Shown: positions 21,850 to 32,561 of the stretch, piece by piece
Layout of the letters: each line of letters opens with the position of its first letter
Numbering within the stretch: position 1 is the stretch's first letter
DNA from: Psococerastis gibbosa
Lineage: Eukaryota > Arthropoda > Insecta > Psocodea > Psocidae
Assembly: GCA_963971405.1 (NCBI GenBank)
Contig: OZ020491.1
Location: 27,861,019 to 27,925,018 of the forward strand
Length of the DNA: 64,000 nucleotides
Direction: 5' to 3'
Position numbers and translations under genes: made by a program
The notes under the pieces: generated by a model
What the model was told of the DNA's origin: nothing
Seen by the model: the letters and a program-made list of their open reading frames with translations, nothing else
Database searches by the model: none

Positions 21850-22539
21850 TTATTTCAATTTTTCCAGATCATCTAGACAATTAATTTTTATTACATTGCA
21901 ATTTTCTGATTTTCTGACCAATACTGCGTCCTTCCACCACACAAACTTATAAGACATGTCCTTAGCTTTTTGTTTCGTTTCCCATAGTAGGTTGCGGTAA
22001 AATGGGCAGAGGTTCTCTCCGACGTATATTTTCCCTCCATTGTTGGCACCGGTGATTTCCTTGTTTGTAATTGTTTGATTTTTTGCGCTTAGTAGCTGGT
22101 CCCTTGTCTTTCTGCTCGTCAGTCGGGCGATGATAGGGGGTATTTTCCCCGGGGCCGCCTTGAGTCGATGGGCTGCTTCGATGCCATTGCTGGTTAGGGG
22201 TACATTTAGTTGTTGCGCTACTTTAAGTACGATATTTTCTACATTTTCTCCTGCGGTATGTTTCACTTCCCTGATTTCTATATTTTGTTTTCTACTATAC
22301 TGCTCGAGATGGAGAAGCCTGCTATGCATTTGAAATATCTGGTTGTTGTGTCTCTCTTTCTCAGCTTCTAGTTTTGTTATCTTCGATTCCAAGTTCGTAA
22401 TCTCGCTTAGTTTCTTATGAAGTTCATCATATTTATCTGAGAGGAAGGAGTAGCTTTTTTCCAGATCCATTAGTTTTTTACTGGTCTCGTCATGGTTTCT
22501 TTGCATGTCTTTTCTTATTAGTTGAAATAACTGGTACAC
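21850..22539 (-). CDS. LINE ORF1 protein, 5'-truncated
   Basis: About 229 codons open; the first ATG is near 22506, the ORF otherwise begins at GTG. A coiled coil (LEKSYSFLSDKYDELHKKL, EAEKERHNNQIF) is followed by LLHLEQYSRKQNIEI and GKIYVGENLCPFYRNLLWE, the FP25-like ORF1 domain of insect non-LTR elements that binds LINE RNA. The N-terminal zinc-binding part often present in such ORF1 proteins is missing, consistent with 5' truncation of the element. Confidence 0.75.
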   Translation of the reverse strand: MYQLFQLIRKDMQRNHDETSKKLMDLEKSYSFLSDKYDELHKKLSEITNLESKITKLEAEKERHNNQIFQMHSRLLHLEQYSRKQNIEIREVKHTAGENVENIVLKVAQQLNVPLTSNGIEAAHRLKAAPGKIPPIIARLTSRKTRDQLLSAKNQTITNKEITGANNGGKIYVGENLCPFYRNLLWETKQKAKDMSYKFVWWKDAVLVRKSENCNVIKINCLDDLEKLK

Positions 22540-22540
22540 T

Positions 22541-22852
22541 TAAAGTACTGGTACACATAAAAGTACATGTAGGCCAGGAACGGACCCATAGGGGGGGGGG
22601 GGAGGAGTTGTGGGTCAAATAAAATAAACATACATGTATGTAGTATCGAATAAATTAGAGCGTAATAAATTCACTTACAATATATAATTGCTAAATTGGT
22701 CCTGTATCCGCCCATGATGTAGGCCTAAGTATACCAAAAAGTGATTTTTCGGCTAAAGTCCAATTAGTAAAAAAAAGCCTCTAGCTACAGAACGTTTCCA
22801 GGCTTTTCGCATTCATTACACCATATGTCACAACTTCCGCATGTCATCCTCC
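22541..22852. other. no identified gene
   Basis: Contains a poly-G run near 22591. It may hold the missing SUR 5' region, but no exon is evident. Confidence 0.4.
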
Positions 22853-22860
22853 ACCTCGTC

Positions 22861-23120
22861 CAAGGGCGACGCCAGGATTTCAGCTAGGGGGGGGGGGCAG
22901 GAAGGTCCCCACCTCCTTAAAAAGTCATTTCGTAAAAGAATGATCATTATTATTATTATATTGATCCAATACAATACATTATATTGATACAATAAAATTA
23001 TATACCGCATAGCTTAGCATGTAATAGTAGAGCAGTAGCAGGCTCTAGGGGGGGGGGCAGCGGATGGTCTATGGAGGGGACAGTGGCCCCCCTGCCCCTC
23101 CCTAGCTGGCGTCGCCCTTG
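22861..23120. mobile_element. hAT-like MITE
   Basis: A perfect 15-bp inverted repeat CAAGGGCGACGCCAG with 8-bp duplication ACCTCGTC (22853-22860 and 23121-23128); poly-G near both ends. Confidence 0.93.
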
Positions 23121-23128
23121 ACCTCGTC

Positions 23129-24425
23129 CATCCAATGCATCTGCGGTCTACCATCGGCCTCATTATTCTCGCTGTATAATCTGATGTCAACACGTCGTCG
23201 ATGAAACATTATTTAAAGCCCCTTTTAGGCGCGAAACACATGGACGATTCGAATGCCGGTGTTCCGGCCCTTGAGAAATTTGCCATGGACTGCTGATTTC
23301 TTGCTTAAAAAAAAACAGTCTATTTCTGGATGCAGTTCAGGCAAATTCTATGTCACTTGTGTCGTTGGCGTGTCGAGAGAAAACAATTGCACCTGCTACA
23401 AAAATCTGCTGATGTAGCCTAGACTCTGCGGTTTTGTAACAGCCCTTTCGCTCCAACAAGACTAATTTCTGAGCAGACCACTGAGGTTCGAATCGTCCGG
23501 GTATACTGGGCCTAAATAATAAGGTAATTAAAAAAAAAAAATCACCCACCAAGTTTATTTATATTTCTTTATTTATTTTAATGCAGGTCATGGCCGTAAC
23601 CTGGATATTTCTTCAAGGAGGGCTTTGTTCCTATAAGCTAGTATGTAGTGAAATATATCGCACTTCTGAATATAGTTCAAATCTAACTAGTGTAAAGCCA
23701 AACAGTTTCGGAGTGGGCTGCAGCCCCCCCCCCCCTGGTTACAGGCTTGATGAAGGTATTCAACAGTTTTTTTGCATGCTGAAATTCCTACTGATGAACC
23801 ATATAATTTTACTAACATACCGTAAGACTTATTAATATACTGTATATATTCACTCGTATCTTTACTTGGTTATAAGTCATGTCCTCGCCTGTTTCATTGC
23901 GTTAATGGTAAGCTTGTCTCAGCTTGTCCATTATCGCTTGTAGCCGGTGTAGTTTGACAGCGAGAACGTATACAAGTTTGCCAATGGCCAAAAAATCATA
24001 CGGAAACAATACAAATCATGTCCGAAATCTGTTTGCATTGGACAAGGGACCTATGGGTCGGTCCAAAAAGTCCTTAAAAACCTCTTAAAATAACCATATT
24101 AATACGCTAGGCGATGAATTATAGGATAGAGAACTTACAAATGGAGATGAGCGCGTCCCCTCCGCAATATACCGTAGGTAAGTGTGATTGGCGATGAACT
24201 CGGAGGACTGTGGAGATGATGAGAGGGTACACATACACACACACACTGGTTTAGCGGTTTAACCCAGTGAGACACAAGCAGTGTCGAGATAAGGAGGAAA
24301 GTAGCCTATAGTGGACTGCCCATGTCAACTCTCCCATCCTCGCGTCTCTCGCCTCCGGGCATTGCGAACAGGAATACCTGCATTTAGAAGTTATGGATCG
24401 CATGGGCACTTCTTCATCTTCCCTC
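23129..24425. other. no identified gene
   Basis: Poly-C near 23728, a short AC repeat near 24236; the small frames have no family signal. Confidence 0.45.
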
Positions 24426-24428
24426 TTA

Positions 24429-24510
24429 GGCGGCTATTCCACCGACGTCGATTTTGAATGTGAATGTGTCATGACATGGTAGCAGACATCATTAATAAGT
24501 CTCTGCCTTA
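24429..24510. mobile_element. left half of a family H MITE
   Basis: Starts GGCGGCTATTCCACCGACGTCG after TTA and runs through the core to AATAAGTCTCTGCC; the right arm is absent. Confidence 0.7.
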
Positions 24511-24593
24511 GGCCCGGCGCATATTGAGCCCAGCATCCGCGCAGCACACGCGTGGCAGGTTCTGTAAAGGACACTATCGAATGAGTTGCCTTA

Positions 24594-24733
24594 GGCGGCG
24601 TTTCCATTGACCTCGCATTGCAGAATGCACATGACGTTGACGTGGTAGCAGACATCATTAATAAGTCTTTAATGTCTGCTACCACGTCAACGTCATGTGC
24701 ATTCTGCAATGCGAGGTCAATGGAAACCCCGAC
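24594..24733. mobile_element. palindromic MITE (family H), short form
   Basis: Arms GGCGGCGTTTCCATTGACCTCG and reverse complement around the core, flanked by TTA/TTA at 24591-24593 and 24734-24736. The two arms meet almost without a spacer. Confidence 0.85.
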
Positions 24734-24951
24734 TTACATTGGACCCAGCAGTCAGCACACGGCCACCCCAGTCAGTTGTGATCCACGCGTGGAACCGTTT
24801 GTGTTTCTCGCACAGGTTTCGTGGCCACGGGTACCATTTCCATTGGAATGCCTCTGCGGACATCACGAAATCTGGGTTCAACATGCGGTTCATGATCCAT
24901 CCCATGGTCTGGGTAGTGCATGGACTCAATGTTATACGCCGGGCCTTGGCC

Positions 24952-25149
24952 TTAGTGTCGTGTGCGAAGCGTGCGGGCGTTGCCCAGGACCCATTTCTTA
25001 TATTCCACCCGGTCGGACGCTAACGCCTTGAGCTCAGCCGTTGTTTTTCCTCTTGCTCCGCCCAGTTGTTCAATTCTTTCCCAGAGAGTACATTCCTCTC
25101 GGCCAACGGGTATACCAAGTTGAATCCACCAGAACAGAGCCTGTTTCAA
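24952..25149 (-). other. open frame, possible LINE tail
   Basis: Reads TTAELKALASDRVEYKKWV, reminiscent of the end of LINE ORF2 proteins. The neighbouring frames at 24717-24929 were not recognised. Low certainty. Confidence 0.3.
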
Positions 25150-25372
25150 ACTGCGGCAAACTGGGTAGTGTGCACAGCGTTGGCAGGGGAACGTGATAAC
25201 GCGCTGAGACTATACCAGTCCGTCTACGTGCGTGTCGAGTCCTGGTCACCTCCGAATCAATCGTGTGCCTTTCCTAAGTTCCCCTAGTGGTTCGGAATCC
25301 GCCATAATCAGAAAGTCCACCCTGTCAGTCAACTCCCCTTCTCCCCGAGGTGAAGGAGTCTGCCCTTAGGCG
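25060..25372 (+). repeat. dispersed repeat A copy
   Basis: Contains GTTGGCAGGGGAACGTGATA, GTGTCGAGTCCTGGTCACCT (possible weak B box) and CCACCCTGTCAGTCAACTCC. Confidence 0.7.
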
Positions 25373-25378
25373 CCCATT

Positions 25379-25752
25379 CCATTGACCGGCTAGGGCTATT
25401 TCCAACAACGATGACGTGGTAGCAGACATTCAAGACTTAGGTAGCGTTTCCACCGACCTCGCATTGCAGATTGCAAATGACATTGACGGAAATGTTTGTT
25501 TTTTTTTAAATAGAAATCAATTAAAATGTTTGTAATTAACATATCCCATGAAGCCATTTTTTAATTTTAGTTTGTTTGTTTGTGATTTTACTGTATGATC
25601 ATTGATCAATTTTAACTATGGCATAGAGGAAAATAAACATTTCCGTCAATTCTGCAATGCGAGGTCAGTGGAAACGCCACCTAAGTCTCGAATGTCTGCT
25701 ACCACGTCACCGTTGTTGGAAATAGCCCTAGCCGGTCAATGGAATGGGCACC
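25379..25752. mobile_element. composite nested MITE (family H in family H)
   Basis: The outer element has ends GGCGCCCATTCCATTGACC and the core; at its centre sits a second palindromic element (25440-25681) flanked by TTA/TAA. The same arrangement occurs at 41007-41392. Confidence 0.85.
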
Positions 25753-25779
25753 TAAGGGTGCCTCAACTTAATAAACAGA

Positions 25780-25990
25780 CTCAATACTGAGCATATCCTG
25801 GAGAGATCGTGTCGCTATCACTGAGGTCCTGAGACGAATGGATACAGAAACCGAGTTGCTGTTGACGGCTAAGAAACGGACACTAACATGCTTCGAAGAA
25901 GAATTAGGCTTAGGTCCCTAGAAAAACGTAATAATCTAAGGGAAGATGGAAAGACAGAGGGCTCCCGGTATAAGAAAAACGTACCGGTTG
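25780..25990 (+). mobile_element. LINE ORF2 tail remnant
   Basis: The DNA translates, with frameshifts, as SWRDRVAITEVLRRMDTETELLLTAKKR, the C-terminal block of a LINE; related to 27365-27600. Confidence 0.6.
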
Positions 25991-26149
25991 AAATATCAGA
26001 GGCATCAGTGGTTTGGCATGAGGACTACTTCACTTTTCCGAGCAGCAGTCTCCACGGCCCAAATGATCGCCAATGTTCGATAGAAGGCGCGTTTAAAGGA
26101 GTAGGTGTATTAGGTCCATAAAAACCCTTGAAGACATTATTTTCTTTCT

Positions 26150-26335
26150 TTCTTTCTTAAAAAAGGTTAAATCGCATACAAACAATTTAATGAATGTATC
26201 CGACTAACCTCTTCAATTGCCTCACTAAGTCAGCTAATTGGTACTTGTTGTGAAGTTACGACACGTCTCCGATCGCAAGGTGTGTAGAGACTTTCACAAG
26301 TACAAGCACGCTACCACCTCGCCACCGAAGTCACT
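26150..26335 (-). repeat. dispersed repeat B copy
   Basis: Reverse orientation: CGCATACAAACAATTTAATG, GACACGTCTCCGATCGC, TACCACCTCGCCACCGAAGT. Confidence 0.7.
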
Positions 26336-26639
26336 AATCTAAATATATCATGATGAAAATCGCTGAAGCTTTAAGAATAAGCATAGGCCAGTGTTTTAAA
26401 ACAGCGCCCTGTTGGTCTGTCACTCAACGCTGATTGGCCAAATGACAGCTGTTGGGAGTGAGAATTAGCTAACTCGGCCAAACTCATAACCCTATCAACA
26501 TAAATTACAACAGCTCACAACACTCGGAGTTTCTGCTATTTAACAAAGGGTTAGTTGGACTTATGTACATTGCTTGTTGTGTTAGTATAGTTATTAAAGA
26601 TAAATGAAAATGAGATCAGCGAGGAAATAAAAGGCAGAA

Positions 26640-27130
26640 TCTGCGCTGGGAACAGTTTTTATTTCAGCACGCTCCAACAAGAACGTCATCGAGAAGATGC
26701 AAGGAAATATTATATCGAACGATAATCAGACCAGTCGTAAACTATGGGTATGGGACATGGGTTATGACTAGGAGGAGAGAGGAGCTACTTGAAAGGTGAG
26801 AGCGTATGATGCTCCGAAAGGTGTATGGACCAGTGCAAAGTCAAGGAGAGAGGGAGGGACAGAGAGAGTGGCCTATCCGTAGAAATGTTGAGCTCAACGC
26901 GATATGCCGAGAACCTCCGACAGTAGCCGAAATCAAGAGAGCCCACATCAGGTGGCTAGGGCACGTGCGACGAATGCCAAACAATAGGGTTACAAGAGCA
27001 GCCTTACACAAGGTGCCCCAAGGGAGAAGACGAGTGGGACAACCAACGACAACGTCGAGGTGAATCTGGCGACCCTTGGCGTCAATGCCTGGTGAAGGAG
27101 CAGGTCAAGGCCCTTCACGGGCCGTAGCGC
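26640..27130 (+). mobile_element. LINE ORF2 tail remnant
   Basis: Frames joined by one stop read IIRPVVNYGYGTW, RRREELLER, RMMLRKVYGPV, AHIRWLGHVRRMP and QGRRRVGQP, a standard LINE ORF2 C-terminus. Confidence 0.85.
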
Positions 27131-27364
27131 CAAGTAGTAAGTAAGTAGAGATAGGGAGGTCGCTGTCCTTGAACAATTAAGGCGGAGCTTGTCATTATCT
27201 CTTGTAGCCGAAGTAGGTTGACAGTTTGACAATGGCAAAAAAAAATACAATGCCGAAATTATGTTATATGCCCACATCAACAATGTCTGAAAAATCCATG
27301 GGGTCGTTGGCATTGGGCTAGGAACAATTGGACACTATAAGATTTATTATAGGCTCAGTGCATT

Positions 27365-27600
27365 TGAAATGTGGATACACAGACGATTGCTGCGCACATC
27401 TTGGAGAGATCGTGTCCCTAATGTCCATGGATGGAGAGGCCGAGTTGCTGCTGACGGTTAGGAAACGGTAACTAATATACTTCGGTCATGTGGTGAGAAA
27501 CCAAAAGTATCACCTTCTGCATGTAATAATCCAAGGGAAGGCAAGATTATATTATAAAAGAGGAAATATCTATGTCGCTTAAGAGCGTGATGTTTTCGAC
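27365..27600 (+). mobile_element. LINE ORF2 tail remnant
   Basis: Decayed frame including ELLLTVRKR and YFGHVVRNQKYHLL, the same LINE family as 25780-25990. Confidence 0.7.
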
Positions 27601-28036
27601 ATTTGATGCTTTGTAAAGTCGATTTATAATAATATACAGTTGTATACAGTGCTACTACAGTAATATGTGCGAAAAACAAAATTAAACATGAGTATAATTT
27701 TATAGTAGCGTAGCTAGCAAACTTTTAGTGATATATGGTATTTCGTTGTGTTAACGGATGTAGGCCACACTCGGGCATTTGCCCAGTGGCGTGATTTTTA
27801 TAAATTGTTGTATTGTGTATTGTTGCATTGTATTAAAATATATTCATTCATATTCACTCATTCATATTCATTCAAGATCTGAGCCCTCTCGACAGAAGAA
27901 AAACAACCGGATTGAAAACCCTGAGGTAGTGGTTTGGCAAGAGCAGCAGTCTAAATTGTCACGATCTTCCATAGAAGAGACATTAAAAGAGGAAGAAGAA
28001 TTGTAACAAGGGGCGGTATACAATATACATACATAC

Positions 28037-28434
28037 ATAAACAAAAAATAACAAAAACTTAGAGTTTTAGAAAAACTTGTTATAACAACCCGAATTAGTA
28101 AAACCCAAATAATCGTTAAGAAATTAACTTTGTCTAAGAAACCCACTTGTGTTAGTATAAAACCCTGAGCGCTTTCGGCAAGAACTGCCATCTACAGAGG
28201 AAACCCCACTAGCAGTTACACCTTATCTGCGATTTGAGACTTGCTCAACTCGAGGAGAAGATGCAAATGCCTCTGTAGATGGCAGTTCTTGCCGAAAGCG
28301 CTCAGGGTTTTATACTAACACAAGTGGGTTTCTTAGACAAAGTTAATTTCTTAACGATTATTTGGGTTTTACTAATTCGGGTTGTTATAACAAGTTTTTC
28401 TAAAACTTAAAAGTTTTTGTTATTTTTTGTTTAT
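28037..28434. repeat. long near-perfect inverted repeat (foldback)
   Basis: Arms 28037-28200 and 28270-28434 (about 164 bp each) are almost identical in reverse complement around a 69-bp loop. Both flanks carry ATAC-rich tetranucleotide repeats. No coding sequence; a transcript would form a long hairpin. Confidence 0.9.
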
Positions 28435-28679
28435 TAAAATGAAATACCACGAAGTCACGAGTAATCTGATTATTTATACATACATACATACATACATGCA
28501 GATTAGGTTTGGCATAAGCAATTGAAAAAATTAAAACCAATGAGTAGGCTACATAAAAAGAACATTTATATTGCATAGCCTATTTTATTTCGCTGTACAT
28601 GTATTGTATGAGATGAACATGTTTATTTCTTGAAATAAAATTAATAAAGCACAATTTATAAAACTTAGTAAGAGACAAT

Positions 28680-29200
28680 CGCAAGGGGAAAAACCTTGCA
28701 AGTGTAAAAATCTCACGAAATGTAGATCGTTGAGCTGTCAAAAATATACTAGCGGAAATGTTCATCTACATTTCGATATATGTGTAATAACATATGTGTC
28801 TTCTCTATTTAATTTTAAGCATCTATTAATAATTAATACAATATTTTTGTTTTTTAAGGTTAGCATGAGAAGAAGACTTTATAGTCTTATTGTTCATCTT
28901 TTTTTTTTTTTTTTTTTTTTTGCAATAAAGTCGTTTTCAATTCAATTCGACATGTGGCCTTTGCTTTACACCAATTGGAGACAGTTCTTGAATTTCTTCT
29001 TCGTCTGCAGGGCTAGTACCAATCCTTTTCGGTACAATTACATTAAAAAATTGGGACCAATCTGTGTTGAAAGAGGTACCGGTATATATAATTATTTATA
29101 AATGCTTAAAACTTTCTTGTTTTTCCTGATATTATGATTGATTTTTTATTTTTACATTTATACGGCTTTTCCCCTTTTATTGTCTCTTAAATTAATCCCA
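28680..29200 (+). repeat. dispersed repeat C copy, decayed
   Basis: CGTTGAGCTGTCAAAAATAT, CATCTACATTTCGATATATG, GTGGCCTTTGCTTTACACCA and TTATACGGCTTTTCCCC; interrupted by a T23 run. Confidence 0.55.
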
Positions 29201-30514
29201 TAAGCTAATTATGGGAGGTAAGCACCAACTTAAATAATATCAAAATCACAAAAATTTGCACCACAGCAAAACAGATGCTATGAGCCATGGCCCAGGAACC
29301 TTGGTTAGCTTGTATATAACCATTAAACTGCAGCATATTGTAACTGCCTTGATTCACCCGTAAAAACTAAAAATTAAAAATGTACGATTTGAATTAATCT
29401 GGAGCATATTGTAACCGAATGAAGAATCAGTAGAATCCGGCCGTGAAAGCCTTTGCTGATACATATTGTAACTGCCTTGATTCCCCTGATGGTAAAAACT
29501 AAAAATGTATAATTTGAACTAAACTGGAACATATTGTACTGTCTTCATTCCCCTGATGATAAAAACTAAAATTAAAAATATACGATTTGAATGAGAGAAA
29601 GAAATGTCAATTTTCCAATATTGTCAATTTCGCAGGCTTAGCCTCTGCAAAGGCGTTTGGACCCATTTATGATAGGCGAGTTGTGGAGCGACAAAATAAT
29701 GAGATAAACTTGTTTGTTTATATTGACAGTGCCTTCTTACAATGAATTTCTACAGGCTCTAAAAAATAATAAGGTACTATATACAGGCATTGTCATCCGC
29801 TATTTTGAATCTTATATGGTAAGTAAAAATTTTATACAGATTAGTGCATTGAATTTAGAATTCAAACAGGTCTATAAAATTCAATTTTTAACTAATAATT
29901 TTAAAATATTTTTTAACGAAGATACGTTTTAGTATTTTTAATTAAGCACTTCCCTTACTGTTGGAACGCTTTTCTTCTTCTAGTTACAACCAGTTGGCTG
30001 GCTGGCAGCAACATGTTGCATCGATACCTCCACTGCCCTCAATCGTGGCACCCCCCCCCCCCCCCTTCAGCTACACGTATGTAGCCACCCCTCCATTCTA
30101 CTTCACTAGTTGCCAAGGATGTTCTATATAAACTGGATGCGTAACTTGGAACTATTATTATAAGCTAAACATAGATGAGAATTTTGCAGATTCAGAATTC
30201 AAGCAGCCATTTGCATTGATACCTTCTTTGCATATTTTCTTAGCCTCTCCCGTTGTAGATCTCATTTTTTAAATATTTTTAATACTTTTAAAAATACTGT
30301 TTAAAAAATGTTGCCCAGATTTCATTTTTTTAAATAATTTCTAAAGCTTTAGAAGATTGTAATTTTAAGCAAGATTTACCAGTTTAATGCTTAAAGTTAT
30401 TATTTGATATAAAAAAGCAGAATTCAATCAAATGTGTAAGCATTAATGAAGAAAATTTGAATTTTGGAAATCGCGGGAATATTGCCAACTGGTACGCTGT
30501 TGCGAGTCCATATG
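29201..30514. other. no identified gene
   Basis: Three loose repeats of ATATTGTAACTGCCTTGATTC near 29336-29550, about 120 bp apart, and a poly-C run near 30051. The 29714-29932 frame has no support. Confidence 0.45.
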
Positions 30515-30690
30515 TTTATATGTCCATGCTAGTTAGTCCTTTCTTGGACGGTTGTGGCCTTCTATGATGCAACTGACGAAGTTCTCGTGCCGTAGCAAAT
30601 GTCCAATCCAGCGAGCTCTTCTTGTACATATGGATGCAGCCAGAGTTTTGTTTTCGCTTAGCCTTAGCTTACCTCTTACATTGTTTTTAT
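30515..30690 (-). mobile_element. LINE ORF2 tail remnant
   Basis: Minus-strand frame LSENKTLAASICTRRARWIG and HLLRHENFV, a LINE C-terminal block. Confidence 0.65.
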
Positions 30691-31086
30691 GTATTATAAG
30701 ACACGCTTTAAAATCAATAAATTTCTAAAAGTAAAAATATGAAAATTCAATGCTCAGGCTTATCACGGGCATTGCGATGGATTCAAAATGGCGGATGACA
30801 ATTACTTGTCTAATATAGAGTATTACCAAAAATGATATACATTGTTTTATGTAAACACGGGTAAAATAGCAAGGTTATGTCGCTCGAAAAATCACCAGAC
30901 ATAAATCAGCTCTTATATGTACAATACGAGCGAGCTCAGCCTTTCTATACATAATAAAAGACAACAGGAAGAGGAAAACCCTTACAGGTGTAAACATTCA
31001 AATTTCACAGGAAATATGCAACGAGGGCTAAAAAAATATCACATCCCATAGAAGAAATATTCATACACATTTTGATGCAATTATAA

Positions 31087-31272
31087 ATAAATAATGACTT
31101 TTTGTTTTATTACTAAGCCAGCCTAGCGGAGTTAGGGCTATAAGGCCCTCTCTTACACTCTACTAGGAAGACCCGGGATCGCCTGCTTTACATCCCCTCT
31201 GAAGTGTCGGACTCGAACCAACAACCTTGCAGGTGAAAGTCAGAGTCCTTACCACTACTCTACATGCCCCGA
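31087..31272 (-). mobile_element. tRNA-Glu-derived SINE copy
   Basis: Full-length-like copy: TAAATAA tail, CTAGCGGAGTTAGGGC body, then the tRNA head ending CTACTCTACATG. Confidence 0.8.
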
Positions 31273-32561
31273 CTTCCCCAGCAAATCATGTGGCCGTCAC
31301 AGTTATTGAACTCTTGCTTTGTTTAAACGAAAAATAACGGACACCGAAGAAGCATTACTATCGTTATTCCCTGTGAAATCGGACTTTTGTTTTTATACAG
31401 CGGACAGTGGGCGTGTCCGATTATCTCATAAGCACAAATTACATTTAATACATAGTACCTAGAGTTTTTGGTTATTAAAAATATAAATATGGCAACATGA
31501 GAGATAAATAAGAAAAATTACACAAAACTGATAGATTCTTACACTAGAATAACTTAGTTATACACAATAGTAACCAAGTAAAAATATATAATGAAGCCAC
31601 CGGCTAACATTGAAAAACATTGAAAAGACACAGACAGCTTTTTTAACCTGACATTGGTCTCCTTTTATTTTATTATAATATAATATATTTATAATAATAT
31701 ATTTTTACGTGGTTACTATGCAACTAAGTTATTTTCTTTAAAGAAACATGTCAATGTGCCACGAAGTAATTGTAAATACTATTAAAAATTTATAAAGCTG
31801 ATATAATTAACTAGTACGATCAAAGTAAAAAAAAAAAAATGGCAAAAACACAACCGGTTTCGAGCTATAAATTAAAAAATAACGGCGTCCTTACTGTGCT
31901 ATATAGTCAGAATTTGTAATTTCGACCTTCTGGGGGCATCTTATTCGAACCCAAAACAACCATAGGAAAATTCTGACACAACCACCTGTCTCACAGACCG
32001 TTAAAGATGGCATTCAATTTTGATAAGCTTACCATAAGAAAAAAATAACTGGCTTTTCCTTATGGTATAGAATAAGAGACTCCCGGAGGGCCAGAGTTAT
32101 AATATTTAGACTATAAAAGACTCTACAATCTCTCCTCAATGACGGCAATATACTCTATAACAATCTTACTTTGCGGTGAAGGTAAATTTATAGGAAACCT
32201 ATGTCGCGGGCAACGACTAAGCACTCTAGCGAATTCAATATAGAAGTTACTATCTCGAACTAATTTCTTCATGGCTACATGCATAGCCGGCTTTTTGGAT
32301 TTCTATACAAAGAGACATTCATCATTCGCTGTAAAGTAAGGTAGTTGCAGACTACATCTAGCAACCTTATAATAAATTAGTACCTGACCGTAAGCCTAAA
32401 AAGCTCTTAGGGGCTCCATTCACGGACGACCAGCCCAATCTCCTCATTAGTGTATATGAAACGCCATCAGGCAAAAATCCATTTTTTGACCTGATGGACT
32501 GGAGCGACTGTGAATGCGAGACTTTACAACATTAAAAACGTTTAAAGGATACAATATGCTA
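31273..32561. other. downstream flank of the zinc-finger gene
   Basis: AT-rich, no gene recognised. It should contain the 3'UTR of the minus-strand zinc-finger gene. Confidence 0.45.

Larger units (their letters stand above)
18585..22540 (-). mobile_element. CR1/Jockey-type LINE, nearly complete
   Basis: Non-LTR retrotransposon with ORF1 (22539-21850), a short spacer, ORF2 (21808-18905) and a 3'UTR ending in an AATAAATATAATAATATAATAA-type tail about 18585. The 5' end looks truncated within or before ORF1. It lies immediately upstream of the first coding exon of the SUR-like gene in the same orientation, presumably in its 5' intron or promoter region. No target-site duplication could be identified by eye. 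The 3'UTR contains a short stretch of the insect-type telomeric unit (GGTTAGGTTAG near 18731 on the plus strand). Confidence 0.85.

Noticed and set aside
24434..25031. Open frames of 90-137 codons
   Set aside because: They run through MITE arms and repeat A and have no domain signal.
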